Shown one piece after another: positions 25,573-34,718 of a DNA stretch of 64,000 nt. A program made the position numbers and the translations under genes. The DNA is taken from assembly GCF_002243645.1 (NCBI RefSeq), contig NZ_CP017704.1, positions 845,501 to 909,500 of the forward strand, written 5' to 3'. Source of the DNA: Peribacillus simplex NBRC 15720 = DSM 1321. GTDB taxonomy: Bacteria > Bacillota > Bacilli > Bacillales > DSM-1321. Position 1 is the first letter of the stretch. The number at the start of each line of letters is the position of its first letter. The notes under the pieces are model-generated. The model was not told where the DNA came from, made no database searches, and worked only from the letters and a program-made list of their open reading frames with translations.

Positions 25573-26664
25573 TTATAAACCAAGTTTTTCGAATTCTTCA
25601 TCCGTACCCGGAACTACGAATTCACCTGATTTAATTTTTTCTGTCCACTCTTCGACCGCTTTTAAAGATTCTTCTGTTACGTTATCTTTTGTATCGGAAA
25701 TGCCTACACCATTTTCTTCGATACCGTACTCAATTACTTTTCCGCCTGGGAAGTTTCCTTCTTTCGCTTTCTCGGAAAGGTCTTTAACTGCTACGTCAAC
25801 ACGTTTTAGCATGGAAGTCAGTGTGATGTTGTCGTCAGTTCCAGGAACTGCCCCTAATTTAGCTTGGTCGCTATCTACACCGATAACATAGATTTCTCTC
25901 TTTGGATCTTTTTGCTTTTGCTCGACAGCTTCTGTGAATACACCTTTTCCAGTTCCGCCAGCAGCATGATAAATAATATCAATACCTGAAGAATACATGG
26001 AGCCTGCAGTGGATTTACCGATATCAGCTTTATTGAAATCTCCGGCATATTTAACTTCAACTTTCGCATCCGGATTTACAGATAAAACCCCAGCCTTAAA
26101 GCCAACTTCGAATTTCTTGATTAATTCAGATTCAACTCCGCCGATAAAACCGACCTTGTTTGTTTTCGTTTGCAATCCGGCAATTACTCCTACAAGGAAT
26201 GAACCTTGCTGCTCTTTAAAATTAATGCTGGCTACATTCTTTTTATCAACAACTGTATCCACGATAGCAAATTGTGAATCCGGACGTTGGTCAGCCACTT
26301 CACCAACAGCTTCGGCTAAAAGAAAACCGATACCATAGATTAGTTGGTAATCTTCACGTACAAGCGTATTCAGGTTTTTAGCGTAATCGGCATCAGATTT
26401 AGATTGCAGGTAGTTATAGCCATCTTTACCTTTTTCCAGACCATTATCCTTACCGAATTCCTGAATGCCCTTCCAAGCGGATTGGTTGAACGACTCGTCA
26501 TCCACGCCGCCAGTATCAGTTACCATCGCAACCGTGAAGTTATCTTTTTTGTCTTTCCCATTTGAAGATTCTTTATCATCATTCTCTGAATTACCACATG
26601 CCCCTAGTAGCGTACCGGCTGCAAGAACAAGTGAAAGAGCTAGACCTAATTTGCGCTTTTTCAA
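25573..26664 (-). CDS. nupN: Nucleoside-binding lipoprotein NupN (BMP family)
   Basis: This 363-residue surface lipoprotein captures the substrate for NupOPQ. It has a signal peptide ([17 protein letters not shown]) and the lipobox LLGAC with lipidated C23, then a charged linker ([17 protein letters not shown]) and the BMP domain ([22 protein letters not shown]). GuaB-type binding residues cannot be checked here, so guanosine is inferred from the B. subtilis name. AGGGGG precedes the ATG. It lies downstream of the GntR gene ymfC. Confidence 0.92.
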   Translation of the reverse strand: MKKRKLGLALSLVLAAGTLLGACGNSENDDKESSNGKDKKDNFTVAMVTDTGGVDDESFNQSAWKGIQEFGKDNGLEKGKDGYNYLQSKSDADYAKNLNTLVREDYQLIYGIGFLLAEAVGEVADQRPDSQFAIVDTVVDKKNVASINFKEQQGSFLVGVIAGLQTKTNKVGFIGGVESELIKKFEVGFKAGVLSVNPDAKVEVKYAGDFNKADIGKSTAGSMYSSGIDIIYHAAGGTGKGVFTEAVEQKQKDPKREIYVIGVDSDQAKLGAVPGTDDNITLTSMLKRVDVAVKDLSEKAKEGNFPGGKVIEYGIEENGVGISDTKDNVTEESLKAVEEWTEKIKSGEFVVPGTDEEFEKLGL

Positions 26665-26786
26665 TTTTTATCCCCCTAATATACATAGTTTTTTGAGCAG
26701 GAATGTTCTGAAAAGTCATTTATGTTTGCGTTTTCACTTCTCGTTAATTTTTTTTGCACGCGTTTGATCGACTTTTACGGAATTGA

Positions 26787-26801
26787 AACAAACGCTTGCA
26801 T
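26787..26801 (-). promoter_or_regulatory. Candidate cre site upstream of nupN
   Basis: The minus strand reads ATGCAAGCGTTTGTT, one mismatch from WTGNAANCGNWNNCW. It lies 123 nt upstream of nupN and 24 nt after the ymfC stop. No firm promoter was found here to fix its role. Confidence 0.35.
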
Positions 26802-26824
26802 TCACCCGTATGCAGGGTCAAGGC

Positions 26825-27550
26825 CTACACACGTTTACGAAGAACATGAAAGCTGAACATATTGGCTTTAAAGTAGTTAACAGAATACAGGATAGGCTGG
26901 TCCCAATCATCCAGATGCATCTGCTTTAGAACGAGTAGTGCGGCTTCTGGCGAGCATTTAAGGATAGGAGAAACTTTCTCATGATATCCAATAGGCTCAA
27001 TCTCTGCTACGGCATGCGTAATTTTTCGATGCGCATCTCTTTCCAAAATATCCAAAAGAGACTCATCATTACGGTCAAAATTTTCTGATAGTATAGATTC
27101 AGGAATTTTGTCAATACAGTAGACAACTGGCTCCCCATTCGCTGTCCTTACACGTTCGATGATGACGATGCGTTCATCTGTTGAACAAGAAAACCTGCGT
27201 ATATCCTCTTCTGTAGGTTCTAGGGCCGTCGAGCTTAAGAAAATCGTACCCGGCTTCATTCCTGCCTCTTCAATCATGTTCGTGACACTTTTTAATTGCT
27301 CGATACCTGAAGTGAACCGAGGTTTCGGATTGACGAAAGTCCCAACTCCATGGCGGCGAATGATGATGTTTTCTTCTTCTAAAATTCGCAGCGCTTCTCG
27401 AAGTGTCGCCCTACTCACTCCCAATTTTTTTGCAAGATCGAATTCTGAAGGGAATTTTTCATTTTCCTGATAGACCCCTGCTTCAATATCCTGCTTCAGG
27501 TAATCAATGACCTGCAAATATAAATGTCGACTATCTGATTTTATTGACAT
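26825..27550 (-). CDS. ymfC: GntR family transcriptional regulator YmfC
   Basis: The 241-residue protein has an N-terminal winged helix (about 5-75, [33 protein letters not shown] motif region) and a C-terminal UTRA ligand-binding domain of the HutC subfamily. Position directly upstream of nupNOPQ suggests it controls nucleoside uptake and senses a nucleoside or its breakdown product; this is inference. Two perfect inverted repeats near its promoter suggest it also represses itself. The ATG is preceded by GGGGGAAACTGT. Confidence 0.9.
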   Translation of the reverse strand: MSIKSDSRHLYLQVIDYLKQDIEAGVYQENEKFPSEFDLAKKLGVSRATLREALRILEEENIIIRRHGVGTFVNPKPRFTSGIEQLKSVTNMIEEAGMKPGTIFLSSTALEPTEEDIRRFSCSTDERIVIIERVRTANGEPVVYCIDKIPESILSENFDRNDESLLDILERDAHRKITHAVAEIEPIGYHEKVSPILKCSPEAALLVLKQMHLDDWDQPILYSVNYFKANMFSFHVLRKRV

Positions 27551-27577
27551 ACAGTTTCCCCCAGCTAATTTCTTAAG

Positions 27578-27595
27578 ACATCAGACCTCTGATGT
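27578..27595. promoter_or_regulatory. Perfect inverted repeat, candidate GntR operator
   Basis: ACATCAGA-CC-TCTGATGT has 8-nt perfect arms and a 2-nt spacer. It lies 28 nt upstream of the ymfC start, within the expected leader. Compact symmetric sites of this kind are typical GntR-family operators. Confidence 0.55.
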
Positions 27596-27620
27596 TGAAT
27601 CATTCCTACTAATCGAAAAT

Positions 27621-27649
27621 AATATAACATTTTTTTTGATATAAATAAA
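27621..27649 (-). promoter_or_regulatory. Possible promoter of ymfC
   Basis: TATATT is preceded after 17 nt by a weak -35, TTTATT, on the minus strand. The weak -35 overlaps the second inverted repeat. Confidence 0.35.
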
Positions 27650-27666
27650 TAGTGTTTTACTATTTA
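27646..27666. promoter_or_regulatory. Second inverted repeat at the ymfC promoter
   Basis: TAAATAGT-GTTTT-ACTATTTA has 8-nt perfect arms around a 5-nt spacer and covers the possible ymfC -35. Confidence 0.4.
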
Positions 27667-27816
27667 CTTTAAAAGAATTTAGGAGAAATTACCCTTCCCT
27701 GTGTCTTTCAATCTAGAGAAGGCCGCGGAATTTGTACGATTATTCTCCTAAATCAGATAAATTAATTTTTGAAAATGCAAAATGAATGCAGCTCTGTTCA
27801 AGATGCTGTTTTCCTG

Positions 27817-27822
27817 TATAAT
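27817..27822 (+). promoter_or_regulatory. Possible -10 element of the plus-strand small gene
   Basis: TATAAT lies 34 nt upstream of the ATG at 27856. No good -35 was seen at the normal distance. Confidence 0.45.
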
Positions 27823-27855
27823 AGGATTTATCTTCTTTGAAGGGATGTACACAAG

Positions 27856-28155
27856 ATGTTAAAGATTACAGAATACACGATCGAAAAATTGAATGATCCA
27901 TTTGGTATTTTGTCCGGGGAACGTTACGAGTTGTTCTTGGATATTGAAGTGCCTGAAGAGGATGAGCTCTTTTCAGAAAATGGTTTATATATCCGGGTGC
28001 TTTTTGCTGTGGAAGAACAAATAGGCAAATTGATTAAATATGATATTTTTGAAAAAGGGAACGAAGGCGCACTTGAATTCGATTTAGAAGAAGATGAAGA
28101 AGCGATGATTACCGACTTCTGCCTTAAACATTTAAACGAGGCGATGAATAATTAA
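27856..28155 (+). CDS. Small acidic protein, probably DUF6509 family
   Basis: The 99-residue protein is acidic and all soluble, beginning MLKITEYTIEKLNDPFGILSGERYE. I believe it belongs to the DUF6509 family of Bacillaceae, of unknown function, but this is from memory of the N-terminal pattern. GAAGGG lies about 12 nt upstream of the ATG. It is convergent with spoIIIE and shares its terminator; it is transcribed against the flow of the region. Confidence 0.75.
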   Translation: MLKITEYTIEKLNDPFGILSGERYELFLDIEVPEEDELFSENGLYIRVLFAVEEQIGKLIKYDIFEKGNEGALEFDLEEDEEAMITDFCLKHLNEAMNN

Positions 28156-28180
28156 AAAACCGGGCTGCAGCCCGGTTTTT
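28155..28180. terminator. Bidirectional terminator between the small gene and spoIIIE
   Basis: A perfect stem AAAAACCGGGCT/AGCCCGGTTTTT with a 2-nt centre is flanked by T runs on both strands. Confidence 0.95.
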
Positions 28181-28184
28181 TTTT

Positions 28185-30515
28185 CTATGATGAATGCGCT
28201 TCATCCTGTTCATCTTTAGTAACCAATACATTTCGTGGTTTACTGCCTTCATATGGACCGACAATTCCCCTCGCTTCCATTTCATCAATCAATCTTGCTG
28301 CCCGTGTATATCCAATCCGGAAACGTCGCTGCAGCATGGAAACAGATGCAGTCTGCATTTCTACGATCAAGGACACCGCATCCCCGTATAAACTATCTTC
28401 GACTTCACCATTTGAAGTTTCTGCAATTTCATCCGGTATCATTTCTTCGTTATATTGTGCTTTTTGCTGTGAAATGACATATGTGACAACTTCCTCGACT
28501 TCATTGTCGGATAAAAAGGCCCCTTGGACGCGAACCGGTTTTGAAGCTCCTGCAGGCAGGAAGAGCATGTCACCCCGGCCTAACAGTTTTTCGGCTCCGC
28601 CCATGTCGAGTATCGTTCTCGAATCGGTCATTGAAGAGACACTAAAAGCAATCCGAGATGGGATGTTCGCTTTAATGACCCCTGTAATTACATCTACGGA
28701 TGGCCGCTGAGTGGCAATAATCAAATGGATGCCAGCTGCACGTGCCATTTGTGCAAGACGTGTGATGGCATCCTCTACATCATTTGAGGCGACCATCATC
28801 AAATCCGCCAGCTCATCGACAATGACTACGATATAAGGCAAGAGCGGTTGTTTTGCATCTTCTTCTATGTTATACCGGTTAATATAATCGTTGTAGCCTT
28901 CAATATTACGTGTACCGGAATGGGAAAATAACTCGTAGCGCCTTTCCATTTCACTGACAACTTTTTGTAAAGCCTGTGCAGCTTTCTTTGGATTTGTCAC
29001 TACAGGTGCGAGTAAGTGGGGAATTCCATTATAGACATTCAACTCCACCATTTTTGGATCGATCATCATCATTTTCACTTCATGCGGTTTTGCCCGCATC
29101 AGAATACTCGTGATAATCCCGTTGATACAAACGGATTTCCCGCTGCCAGTAGCACCAGCCACTAGTAAATGCGGCATTTTATTGAGCTCCGCTTTAACCG
29201 CTTCACCAGAAATATTCCGCCCTAAGCCTATTTGCAGTTTTGCGTCAGGCTTGTCAACTTCTTTGGCCTCTAATACTTCCCTTAATGACACCATTGCCAC
29301 TTCGGAGTTAGGCACTTCTATACCGATAGCCGATTTTCCGGGAATCGGAGCTTCGATCCTAATATCCTTTGCGGCCAGTGCAAGCGCCAAGTCATCGGAT
29401 AGGCTGACAATTTTACTTACCTTCACCCCTACATCCGGATGAACTTCATACTTGGTTACGGCTGGGCCTAAATGAACTTGCGTGACCCTCGCTTTCACTC
29501 CAAAGCTATGAAAGGTGCGCTCAAGTTTTGCCGCATTTTCATGGATCAATTGGTACTCTCCGCTTTGGTCCGTTTTTTTGGGCTGCAATAATAATGAAAG
29601 AGGCGGCAAAAGATATTCTTTATTCTCCACTTCCGTAAAATTCATAGGTGGAACGGCATCATCTTGGTCCTCTGTACTTTCAGCTGCAGGTTCCGGAACA
29701 ACCGGAATTATTTCATTTTCGTCGCTATAAGCTTTATCAGCAAAGCTGGAAATGATCCGTTCCGTCGCCATTTGCTGTGTTTCCTCTTCTTGATGAAGGG
29801 GCTGAACAGTTTCTTCATCCGGATCTTTTTCCCGTTTCTTCTTTTTCACGGGATTCTTTTTCTTTTCTTTTTTGTCTTCATTCCACGTTTTCATATCATC
29901 TCTGAATGCGGACCATTGTTTTTTGAAAAAGCCGCCGAGACCCATGAAAAACTTCCCGAGGGTTTCACCTAAAGTTTTCCCGGTCAATAGGACGGCACCT
30001 ACAATGATAAAAAGGAATGAAACGATTTTCGATCCAGCTTCGTCGAATAAAAAGTATGAGGCTGCAAATAATATTGCTCCAATCATACCGCCCCCAAGGT
30101 CCTTTGTGCTGGCCTTGCCGGTCACTTCCATCCAGAATAATTCCCATGTATTCGAAATGACGCTGGGCTTCGTAAACGGTCCTCCATCTGCAAGCATGTT
30201 AAACAGCGTCACATGACTTAGTAGGAGCATGCTCGCGACAAGGAAGTACATCCCGACGAATTGCCGTTTTAACAGGTAAGGGACCTCTCTCTTTATCATC
30301 AAATAGAAGCCAGCTGCAATTGCTCCCAATAAAAAGAGGATATACCATTCCCCCATGAAGAAGCGGATTAAAAAGACCGTCCCATTTCCCACTGCTCCAA
30401 GCTTGGCAATGGCAATGATGGCCAGACCTATTAAAGTTAGGCCAATCAATTCATATTTAAGCGTTAGTTTTAACTTCTCTGTACTATTCTTTTTTCTGCG
30501 TTTCTTCTTTGCCAT
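28185..30515 (-). CDS. spoIIIE: DNA translocase SpoIIIE (FtsK family)
   Basis: SpoIIIE pumps the chromosome into the forespore across the septum. The 776-residue protein compares with 787 in B. subtilis. It has a basic N-terminus ([10 protein letters not shown]), four membrane helices within the first 180 residues, a charged linker (about 200-290), the motor with Walker [11 protein letters not shown] and Walker [14 protein letters not shown], and a C-terminal winged-helix gamma domain ([29 protein letters not shown]) that reads SRS sequences. A promoter with TATAAT lies about 90 nt upstream. Confidence 0.96.
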   Translation of the reverse strand: MAKKKRRKKNSTEKLKLTLKYELIGLTLIGLAIIAIAKLGAVGNGTVFLIRFFMGEWYILFLLGAIAAGFYLMIKREVPYLLKRQFVGMYFLVASMLLLSHVTLFNMLADGGPFTKPSVISNTWELFWMEVTGKASTKDLGGGMIGAILFAASYFLFDEAGSKIVSFLFIIVGAVLLTGKTLGETLGKFFMGLGGFFKKQWSAFRDDMKTWNEDKKEKKKNPVKKKKREKDPDEETVQPLHQEEETQQMATERIISSFADKAYSDENEIIPVVPEPAAESTEDQDDAVPPMNFTEVENKEYLLPPLSLLLQPKKTDQSGEYQLIHENAAKLERTFHSFGVKARVTQVHLGPAVTKYEVHPDVGVKVSKIVSLSDDLALALAAKDIRIEAPIPGKSAIGIEVPNSEVAMVSLREVLEAKEVDKPDAKLQIGLGRNISGEAVKAELNKMPHLLVAGATGSGKSVCINGIITSILMRAKPHEVKMMMIDPKMVELNVYNGIPHLLAPVVTNPKKAAQALQKVVSEMERRYELFSHSGTRNIEGYNDYINRYNIEEDAKQPLLPYIVVIVDELADLMMVASNDVEDAITRLAQMARAAGIHLIIATQRPSVDVITGVIKANIPSRIAFSVSSMTDSRTILDMGGAEKLLGRGDMLFLPAGASKPVRVQGAFLSDNEVEEVVTYVISQQKAQYNEEMIPDEIAETSNGEVEDSLYGDAVSLIVEMQTASVSMLQRRFRIGYTRAARLIDEMEARGIVGPYEGSKPRNVLVTKDEQDEAHSS

Positions 30516-30606
30516 AATATCACCTGATTCTTCATGAAACTATTCTAACTTTCCTATTCAACATCTCTACATGATTTCCCTTCACGAAACAAACGTTCGC
30601 TCACTG

Positions 30607-30635
30607 ATTATACCAAATAAATATGTCCCTGTCCT
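30607..30635 (-). promoter_or_regulatory. Candidate sigma-A promoter of spoIIIE
   Basis: AGGACA and a perfect TATAAT are separated by 17 nt on the minus strand. Confidence 0.55.
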
Positions 30636-30680
30636 TGATATATATACCATTTACTCTTAAGGCGGACAATTTTCCCATAT

Positions 30681-30707
30681 AATGAATAAAGCAGCCAAGC
30701 GGCTGCT
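30681..30707 (-). terminator. Terminator of tepA-ylzJ
   Basis: A 7-bp stem AGCAGCC/GGCTGCT (30690-30696 with 30701-30707) is followed on the minus strand by TTATTCATT. Confidence 0.7.
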
Positions 30708-30754
30708 GATTTTCATTCCAGTATATCATAATTTACCTCAGTTAGTCGTTACTA

Positions 30755-30982
30755 CTAAGGATTCATCTGTTCGAACACATTTATGACAGCACCCGGCTGA
30801 ATGTGTACATTCATATAATCTTCAGGATCCGTGCTTACAATTCGATCAATTCGAAACGTGCGGCCACCGTCATGTTCAACCATCACATGTACACCATTAT
30901 AGATCATTTCTATTAAATTTGCCGTCTTCTCATGGTGATGAGGGAAAATTATTTCTTCAGGAACGATCGTATAAAGCGTCAT
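30755..30982 (-). CDS. ylzJ: YlzJ-like small protein
   Basis: This 75-residue protein ([18 protein letters not shown]) matches the YlzJ family of Bacillus, which has no known function. Its start overlaps the tepA stop by 4 nt, so it is translated with tepA. No membrane segment is visible. Confidence 0.85.
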   Translation of the reverse strand: MTLYTIVPEEIIFPHHHEKTANLIEMIYNGVHVMVEHDGGRTFRIDRIVSTDPEDYMNVHIQPGAVINVFEQMNP

Positions 30983-31725
30983 TGCAGAAGCCCCTCCTCT
31001 TCCCCAGCAATTTTGGGCCTTCTTTCTTCCATGAAGCTATTTAGTTTTCTCATGGCCTGGCCTACTCCTCCTACATCATCGATCATACCGATTTCAACTG
31101 CCTCTGCCCCGATTACATTCGTGCCAATATCACGGGTTAAATTTCCTTTAGCAAACATTAAATCCTTAAAACTTTCTTCCGTAACGTTAGAGTGCCTCGT
31201 AACAAATTTAATGACTCTTTCCTGCATTTTATCCAAGTATTCAAAGGTTTGAGGCACGCCAATGACTAGCCCTGTCAAACGAATGGGATGAATCGTCATC
31301 GTTGCTGTTTCTGCTATAAAGCTATGGTCACACGAAACCGCAATCGGCACACCGATCGAATGCCCCCCGCCAAGTACAATGGAGACGGATGGCTTTGAAA
31401 GGGAAGCCAGCATTTCTGCGATGGCCAGTCCCGCTTCGACATCTCCTCCCACTGTATTTAAAATGACAAGCAGCCCCTCTATATTGGGATTTTGTTCAAT
31501 TGCCACAATTTGCGGAATAACATGTTCATATTTGGTCGTTTTATTTTGAGGCGGCAGCTGCATATGTCCTTCAATTTGTCCAATGATCGTCAAACAATGG
31601 ATTTTTGAGTCCTGAGATAGTTGCGGAACATTAGTAGCCCCCAGCTGCTGGATCTTTTCGATTAAAGTTGAATTCTTACCTTCCTGCTTGCCTTCATTTT
31701 CATTTGGTAATGGTGCATTATCCAC
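30979..31725 (-). CDS. tepA: ClpP-like serine peptidase TepA (YmfB)
   Basis: The 248-residue protein belongs to the ClpP/crotonase fold group called translocation-enhancing protein TepA. The nucleophile Ser lies in [13 protein letters not shown] and the His in [11 protein letters not shown], as in ClpP. B. subtilis TepA has been linked to protein export and, in later work, to degradation of small spore proteins at germination; which holds here is unknown. The first 40 residues are a charged extension. Confidence 0.87.
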   Translation of the reverse strand: MDNAPLPNENEGKQEGKNSTLIEKIQQLGATNVPQLSQDSKIHCLTIIGQIEGHMQLPPQNKTTKYEHVIPQIVAIEQNPNIEGLLVILNTVGGDVEAGLAIAEMLASLSKPSVSIVLGGGHSIGVPIAVSCDHSFIAETATMTIHPIRLTGLVIGVPQTFEYLDKMQERVIKFVTRHSNVTEESFKDLMFAKGNLTRDIGTNVIGAEAVEIGMIDDVGGVGQAMRKLNSFMEERRPKIAGEEEGLLQ

Positions 31726-31811
31726 TATGCCAACCCCTTTCTCTTAAGCCTATAGCTTTATTATGTCTCGAGTCTCGGACTTCATTCTTCAAGATAAAAG
31801 AGGTTTGACAC

Positions 31812-31847
31812 AGAAAAAAAAACCCCTGACTGTTCAAATCAGGGGTT
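31812..31847 (-). terminator. Terminator of rnjB
   Basis: A 9-bp stem AACCCCTGA/TCAGGGGTT (31821-31829 with 31839-31847) is followed on the minus strand by a run of T. It lies 7 nt after rnjB. Confidence 0.95.
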
Positions 31848-31853
31848 CCTTAC

Positions 31854-33524
31854 TTAATATTCCATAATGATTGGTAAAATCATTGGGCGTCGTTTCGTTT
31901 TTTCATAGAAGAATTGGTTTAACGCATCACGCATTTCCTGCTTCAGCGTGGACCAATCAAAAGGTTGGCGCGACCCATTTTTCTTTACGATTTCACTTAC
32001 TATTTCAGTTGCTTCCCCAATCATTTTTTCTGATTCGCGAACATATACGAAGCCCCTTGAAATGATTTCAGGGCCAGCTGCAATGCTTTTATCCTGACGG
32101 TTCAACGTGACCACTACAATCAAAATGCCATCCTGGGATAATAAGCGCCGATCACGAAGAACGATATTACCCACATCTCCAACACCGCTGCCATCTATCA
32201 AGATATTTCCTGCAGAGACTTTGCCGGAAAGACCCATTTTATTGCCCTTTAGTTCAATGACATCACCTTTTTCGGCAATTATGATGTTTTCTCGTTTAAT
32301 CCCCGCGGCTATCCCAACTTTTTGATGGGCATATAAATGGCGGTATTCCCCATGTACAGGGATGAAGAATTTAGGATTCATCAAATTGATCATCATTTTA
32401 AGTTCTTCCTGGCTGCCATGCCCTGTTACGTGCACTTTATATTTATTTGCAGATACCACTTCCGCACCTACCCTGTATAGTAAATCGACGGTTTTGGATA
32501 AAATAAGTTCGCCGCCTTGTAGGGGTGATGCACTGATCAAAACTGTATCTCCCTTTTTGATCGTTACCTGCTTGTGGGTCTGTTTAGCCATTTTTTGAAG
32601 TGCCGCAATGGGCTCCCCCTGATGACCTGTCGATAACACGACGATTTCACGGTCGTCATACTGACTAATTTCATTAATTGGGATTATCAGCTCTTCTTCG
32701 ACCTTTAAGTAGCCAAGGTTCAAGGCAGTTTCATAAACGCGTTGCAGGCTTTTTCCTACAACTGCCACTTTTCTGCGACTTGCTGCCGCTGCATTGAAAA
32801 CATGTTGAATCCGATTGATGTTCGAAGCGAAGCACGCAACGATGATCCTTCCGGATGCAGCATGAAAAGCCTCTGTAATATCTTTGGCCACAACTGCTTC
32901 TGATGTCGTATAACCTGGCCTCTCGGCACCGGTACTATCCGAAAGCAAGCATAGGACACCTTCTTCACCGATGCTAGCCATTTTACCGATTTCCGGTTTA
33001 TATAGATCTGTTGCTGCTTGGTCGAATTTGAAATCCCCTGTATAAACGATTGCACCTTCACGAGTGTGGATCACGATTCCGACGGAATCAGGAATACTAT
33101 GGTTAGTCCGGAAAAAAGACACGGCTGCTTGAGGGAAACTTAAAAGAGAATCCGAATCGATTTCAGTGAATGTTGCCCTGCCGTTAAAGCCATCTTCTTT
33201 TAATTTCGTTTTGATTAAAGCAAGTGTAAGCTTTGTTCCATAAACAGGTACTGGTAAATATTTCAAGACATAAGCAAGCGCTCCCATATGGTCTTCATGA
33301 CCATGAGTAATGAATATCCCCTGCACCCGTTCCTTATTATCCATCAAATAAGAAATATCAGGGATAACCGCATCGATTCCGAGCATTTCGTCTTCTGGCA
33401 ACATTAACCCTGCATCAAGAAGATAGATGTCCTCGTTCACCTCGACGACGTACATATTTTTACCAAGTTCCCCTTGTCCTCCAAGAGAAATCACTTTTAT
33501 TCCATTATTTTTATCTTTACCCAA
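31854..33524 (-). CDS. rnjB: Ribonuclease J2
   Basis: RNase J2 is a metallo-beta-lactamase/beta-CASP nuclease that forms a complex with RNase J1. The 556-residue protein has the zinc motif THGHEDHMG and the downstream metal and CASP motifs (YTGDFKFDQ, SASPLQGGE, HVTGHGSQEE). The start is a TTG at 33524: AAGGAGG lies 8 nt upstream, while the ATG at 33554 is upstream of that site. A strong promoter TTGTCA-18-TATAAT lies about 50 nt upstream. The B. subtilis enzyme is also close to 555 residues. Confidence 0.94.
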   Translation of the reverse strand: MGKDKNNGIKVISLGGQGELGKNMYVVEVNEDIYLLDAGLMLPEDEMLGIDAVIPDISYLMDNKERVQGIFITHGHEDHMGALAYVLKYLPVPVYGTKLTLALIKTKLKEDGFNGRATFTEIDSDSLLSFPQAAVSFFRTNHSIPDSVGIVIHTREGAIVYTGDFKFDQAATDLYKPEIGKMASIGEEGVLCLLSDSTGAERPGYTTSEAVVAKDITEAFHAASGRIIVACFASNINRIQHVFNAAAASRRKVAVVGKSLQRVYETALNLGYLKVEEELIIPINEISQYDDREIVVLSTGHQGEPIAALQKMAKQTHKQVTIKKGDTVLISASPLQGGELILSKTVDLLYRVGAEVVSANKYKVHVTGHGSQEELKMMINLMNPKFFIPVHGEYRHLYAHQKVGIAAGIKRENIIIAEKGDVIELKGNKMGLSGKVSAGNILIDGSGVGDVGNIVLRDRRLLSQDGILIVVVTLNRQDKSIAAGPEIISRGFVYVRESEKMIGEATEIVSEIVKKNGSRQPFDWSTLKQEMRDALNQFFYEKTKRRPMILPIIMEY

Positions 33525-33571
33525 TCGAATATCCTCCTTAAAAATCCCGTTCATAATTTCCCAATGATTTC

Positions 33572-33601
33572 ATTATAACCGATGTTCAAAAAACATGACA
33601 A
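33572..33601 (-). promoter_or_regulatory. Sigma-A promoter of rnjB
   Basis: TTGTCA and a perfect TATAAT are separated by 18 nt on the minus strand, 48 nt upstream of the TTG start. Confidence 0.75.
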
Positions 33602-33760
33602 CACTTACCATTTTCAGAGGGACTTTTTCATTTAATTCAAAAAAACAACCTATTATGTAAGAGATCCTTTGTACTTTTATCGAGTTTCGATTGATCATAA
33701 AAAAATCCAAATATTTTCATCCCGAAATCGGAAAGTAAATCCCATTCATATACATCATTA

Positions 33761-33796
33761 TGTAAAAACAAGCCAATCTTCAACGATCAGCTTGTT
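33761..33796 (-). terminator. Terminator of asd-dapG-dapA
   Basis: A 12-bp stem with two G-U pairs (33767-33778 with 33785-33796) is followed on the minus strand by TTTACAT. Confidence 0.8.
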
Positions 33797-33806
33797 CCGT
33801 GTCTTT

Positions 33807-34676
33807 TTATTTTTTTAATACCTTTGTTAATGCAAGGCGCTCCTGCTCCGTCAATGGCACGATTGGAAGTCTCACCGATCCAACGTCAATTCCATATAAC
33901 TGAAGCGCTGTTTTGACAGGTGCAGGGCTTGGCGCCGCAAACAAACCTTTTATAAGCGGTAACAGTTCCTGATGCAGCCGGGCTGCCTCTTTCAAATTCC
34001 CACTGATGAAGGCCTCCACTATTTTCTGCAACTCATTACCAGCAATATGTGAAGCAACCGAAACTACACCCACACCACCAATCGCCAATACTGGGAGTGT
34101 TAAAGCGTCGTCCCCACTATATAATGCAAAATCTTCATCCGTGCCGGCTATGATTTGGGTCATAGCGTTTAAATCCCCGCTCGCTTCCTTAACGGCAACG
34201 ATATTAGGAATTTTCGAAAGGCGGATGATCGTTTCCGGTTCAATGTTAACCGAAGCGCGCCCAGGGATATTATATACCATAACAGGAAGAGTCGTACTAG
34301 CTGCAATAGCCTTAAAATGCTGGTACAGACCTTCTTGATTCGTTTTACTATAATACGGGGCAACTAGCATTATCGCATCGGCGCCATTTTGTTCCGCTTT
34401 TTTTGTCAACTCGATGGAAGCATACGTATTGTTGCTTCCTGTACCCATGATGATGGGTACACGTTTTTCAACAACCTTAGAAACATGACGCAATAACGCA
34501 ATTTTCTCCTCCGAAGATAAAGTTGGAGATTCACCTGTCGTTCCCGAAATCACAAGCGAATCGGTTCCATTAGTTAATAAGTAATTAACCAATGAAGTCG
34601 TCTTTTGAAAATCAACATTTCCCTTGCTATCGAAAGGGGTGACCATTGCGGTTGATACTCTACCAAATATCATCAT
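33807..34676 (-). CDS. dapA: 4-hydroxy-tetrahydrodipicolinate synthase
   Basis: DapA condenses aspartate semialdehyde with pyruvate, the first step of the diaminopimelate/lysine branch; its product also feeds dipicolinate synthesis. In the 289-residue protein the Schiff-base Lys is K163 (VAVKEASGD), with GTTGE at 45-49 and the catalytic Tyr in VMVYNIPGR. AGAGG precedes either of two adjacent ATG codons; I took the first. It is the last gene of the operon that starts at asd. Confidence 0.96.
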   Translation of the reverse strand: MMIFGRVSTAMVTPFDSKGNVDFQKTTSLVNYLLTNGTDSLVISGTTGESPTLSSEEKIALLRHVSKVVEKRVPIIMGTGSNNTYASIELTKKAEQNGADAIMLVAPYYSKTNQEGLYQHFKAIAASTTLPVMVYNIPGRASVNIEPETIIRLSKIPNIVAVKEASGDLNAMTQIIAGTDEDFALYSGDDALTLPVLAIGGVGVVSVASHIAGNELQKIVEAFISGNLKEAARLHQELLPLIKGLFAAPSPAPVKTALQLYGIDVGSVRLPIVPLTEQERLALTKVLKK

Positions 34677-34718
34677 CTAACACCTCTTTAAAACCTTTAT
34701 TTATTAAAAACCCTATGA

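Larger units (their letters stand above)
27551..27855. other. 305-nt divergent control region
   Basis: It separates ymfC (minus) from the small plus-strand gene. It holds two inverted repeats, a possible ymfC promoter (27621-27649) and a TATAAT for the plus-strand gene at 27817-27822. Nothing coding was seen. Confidence 0.65.

Noticed and set aside
26665-26824. Possible purine riboswitch before nupN
   Set aside because: The gap is 160 nt and the conserved purine aptamer loops were not found.
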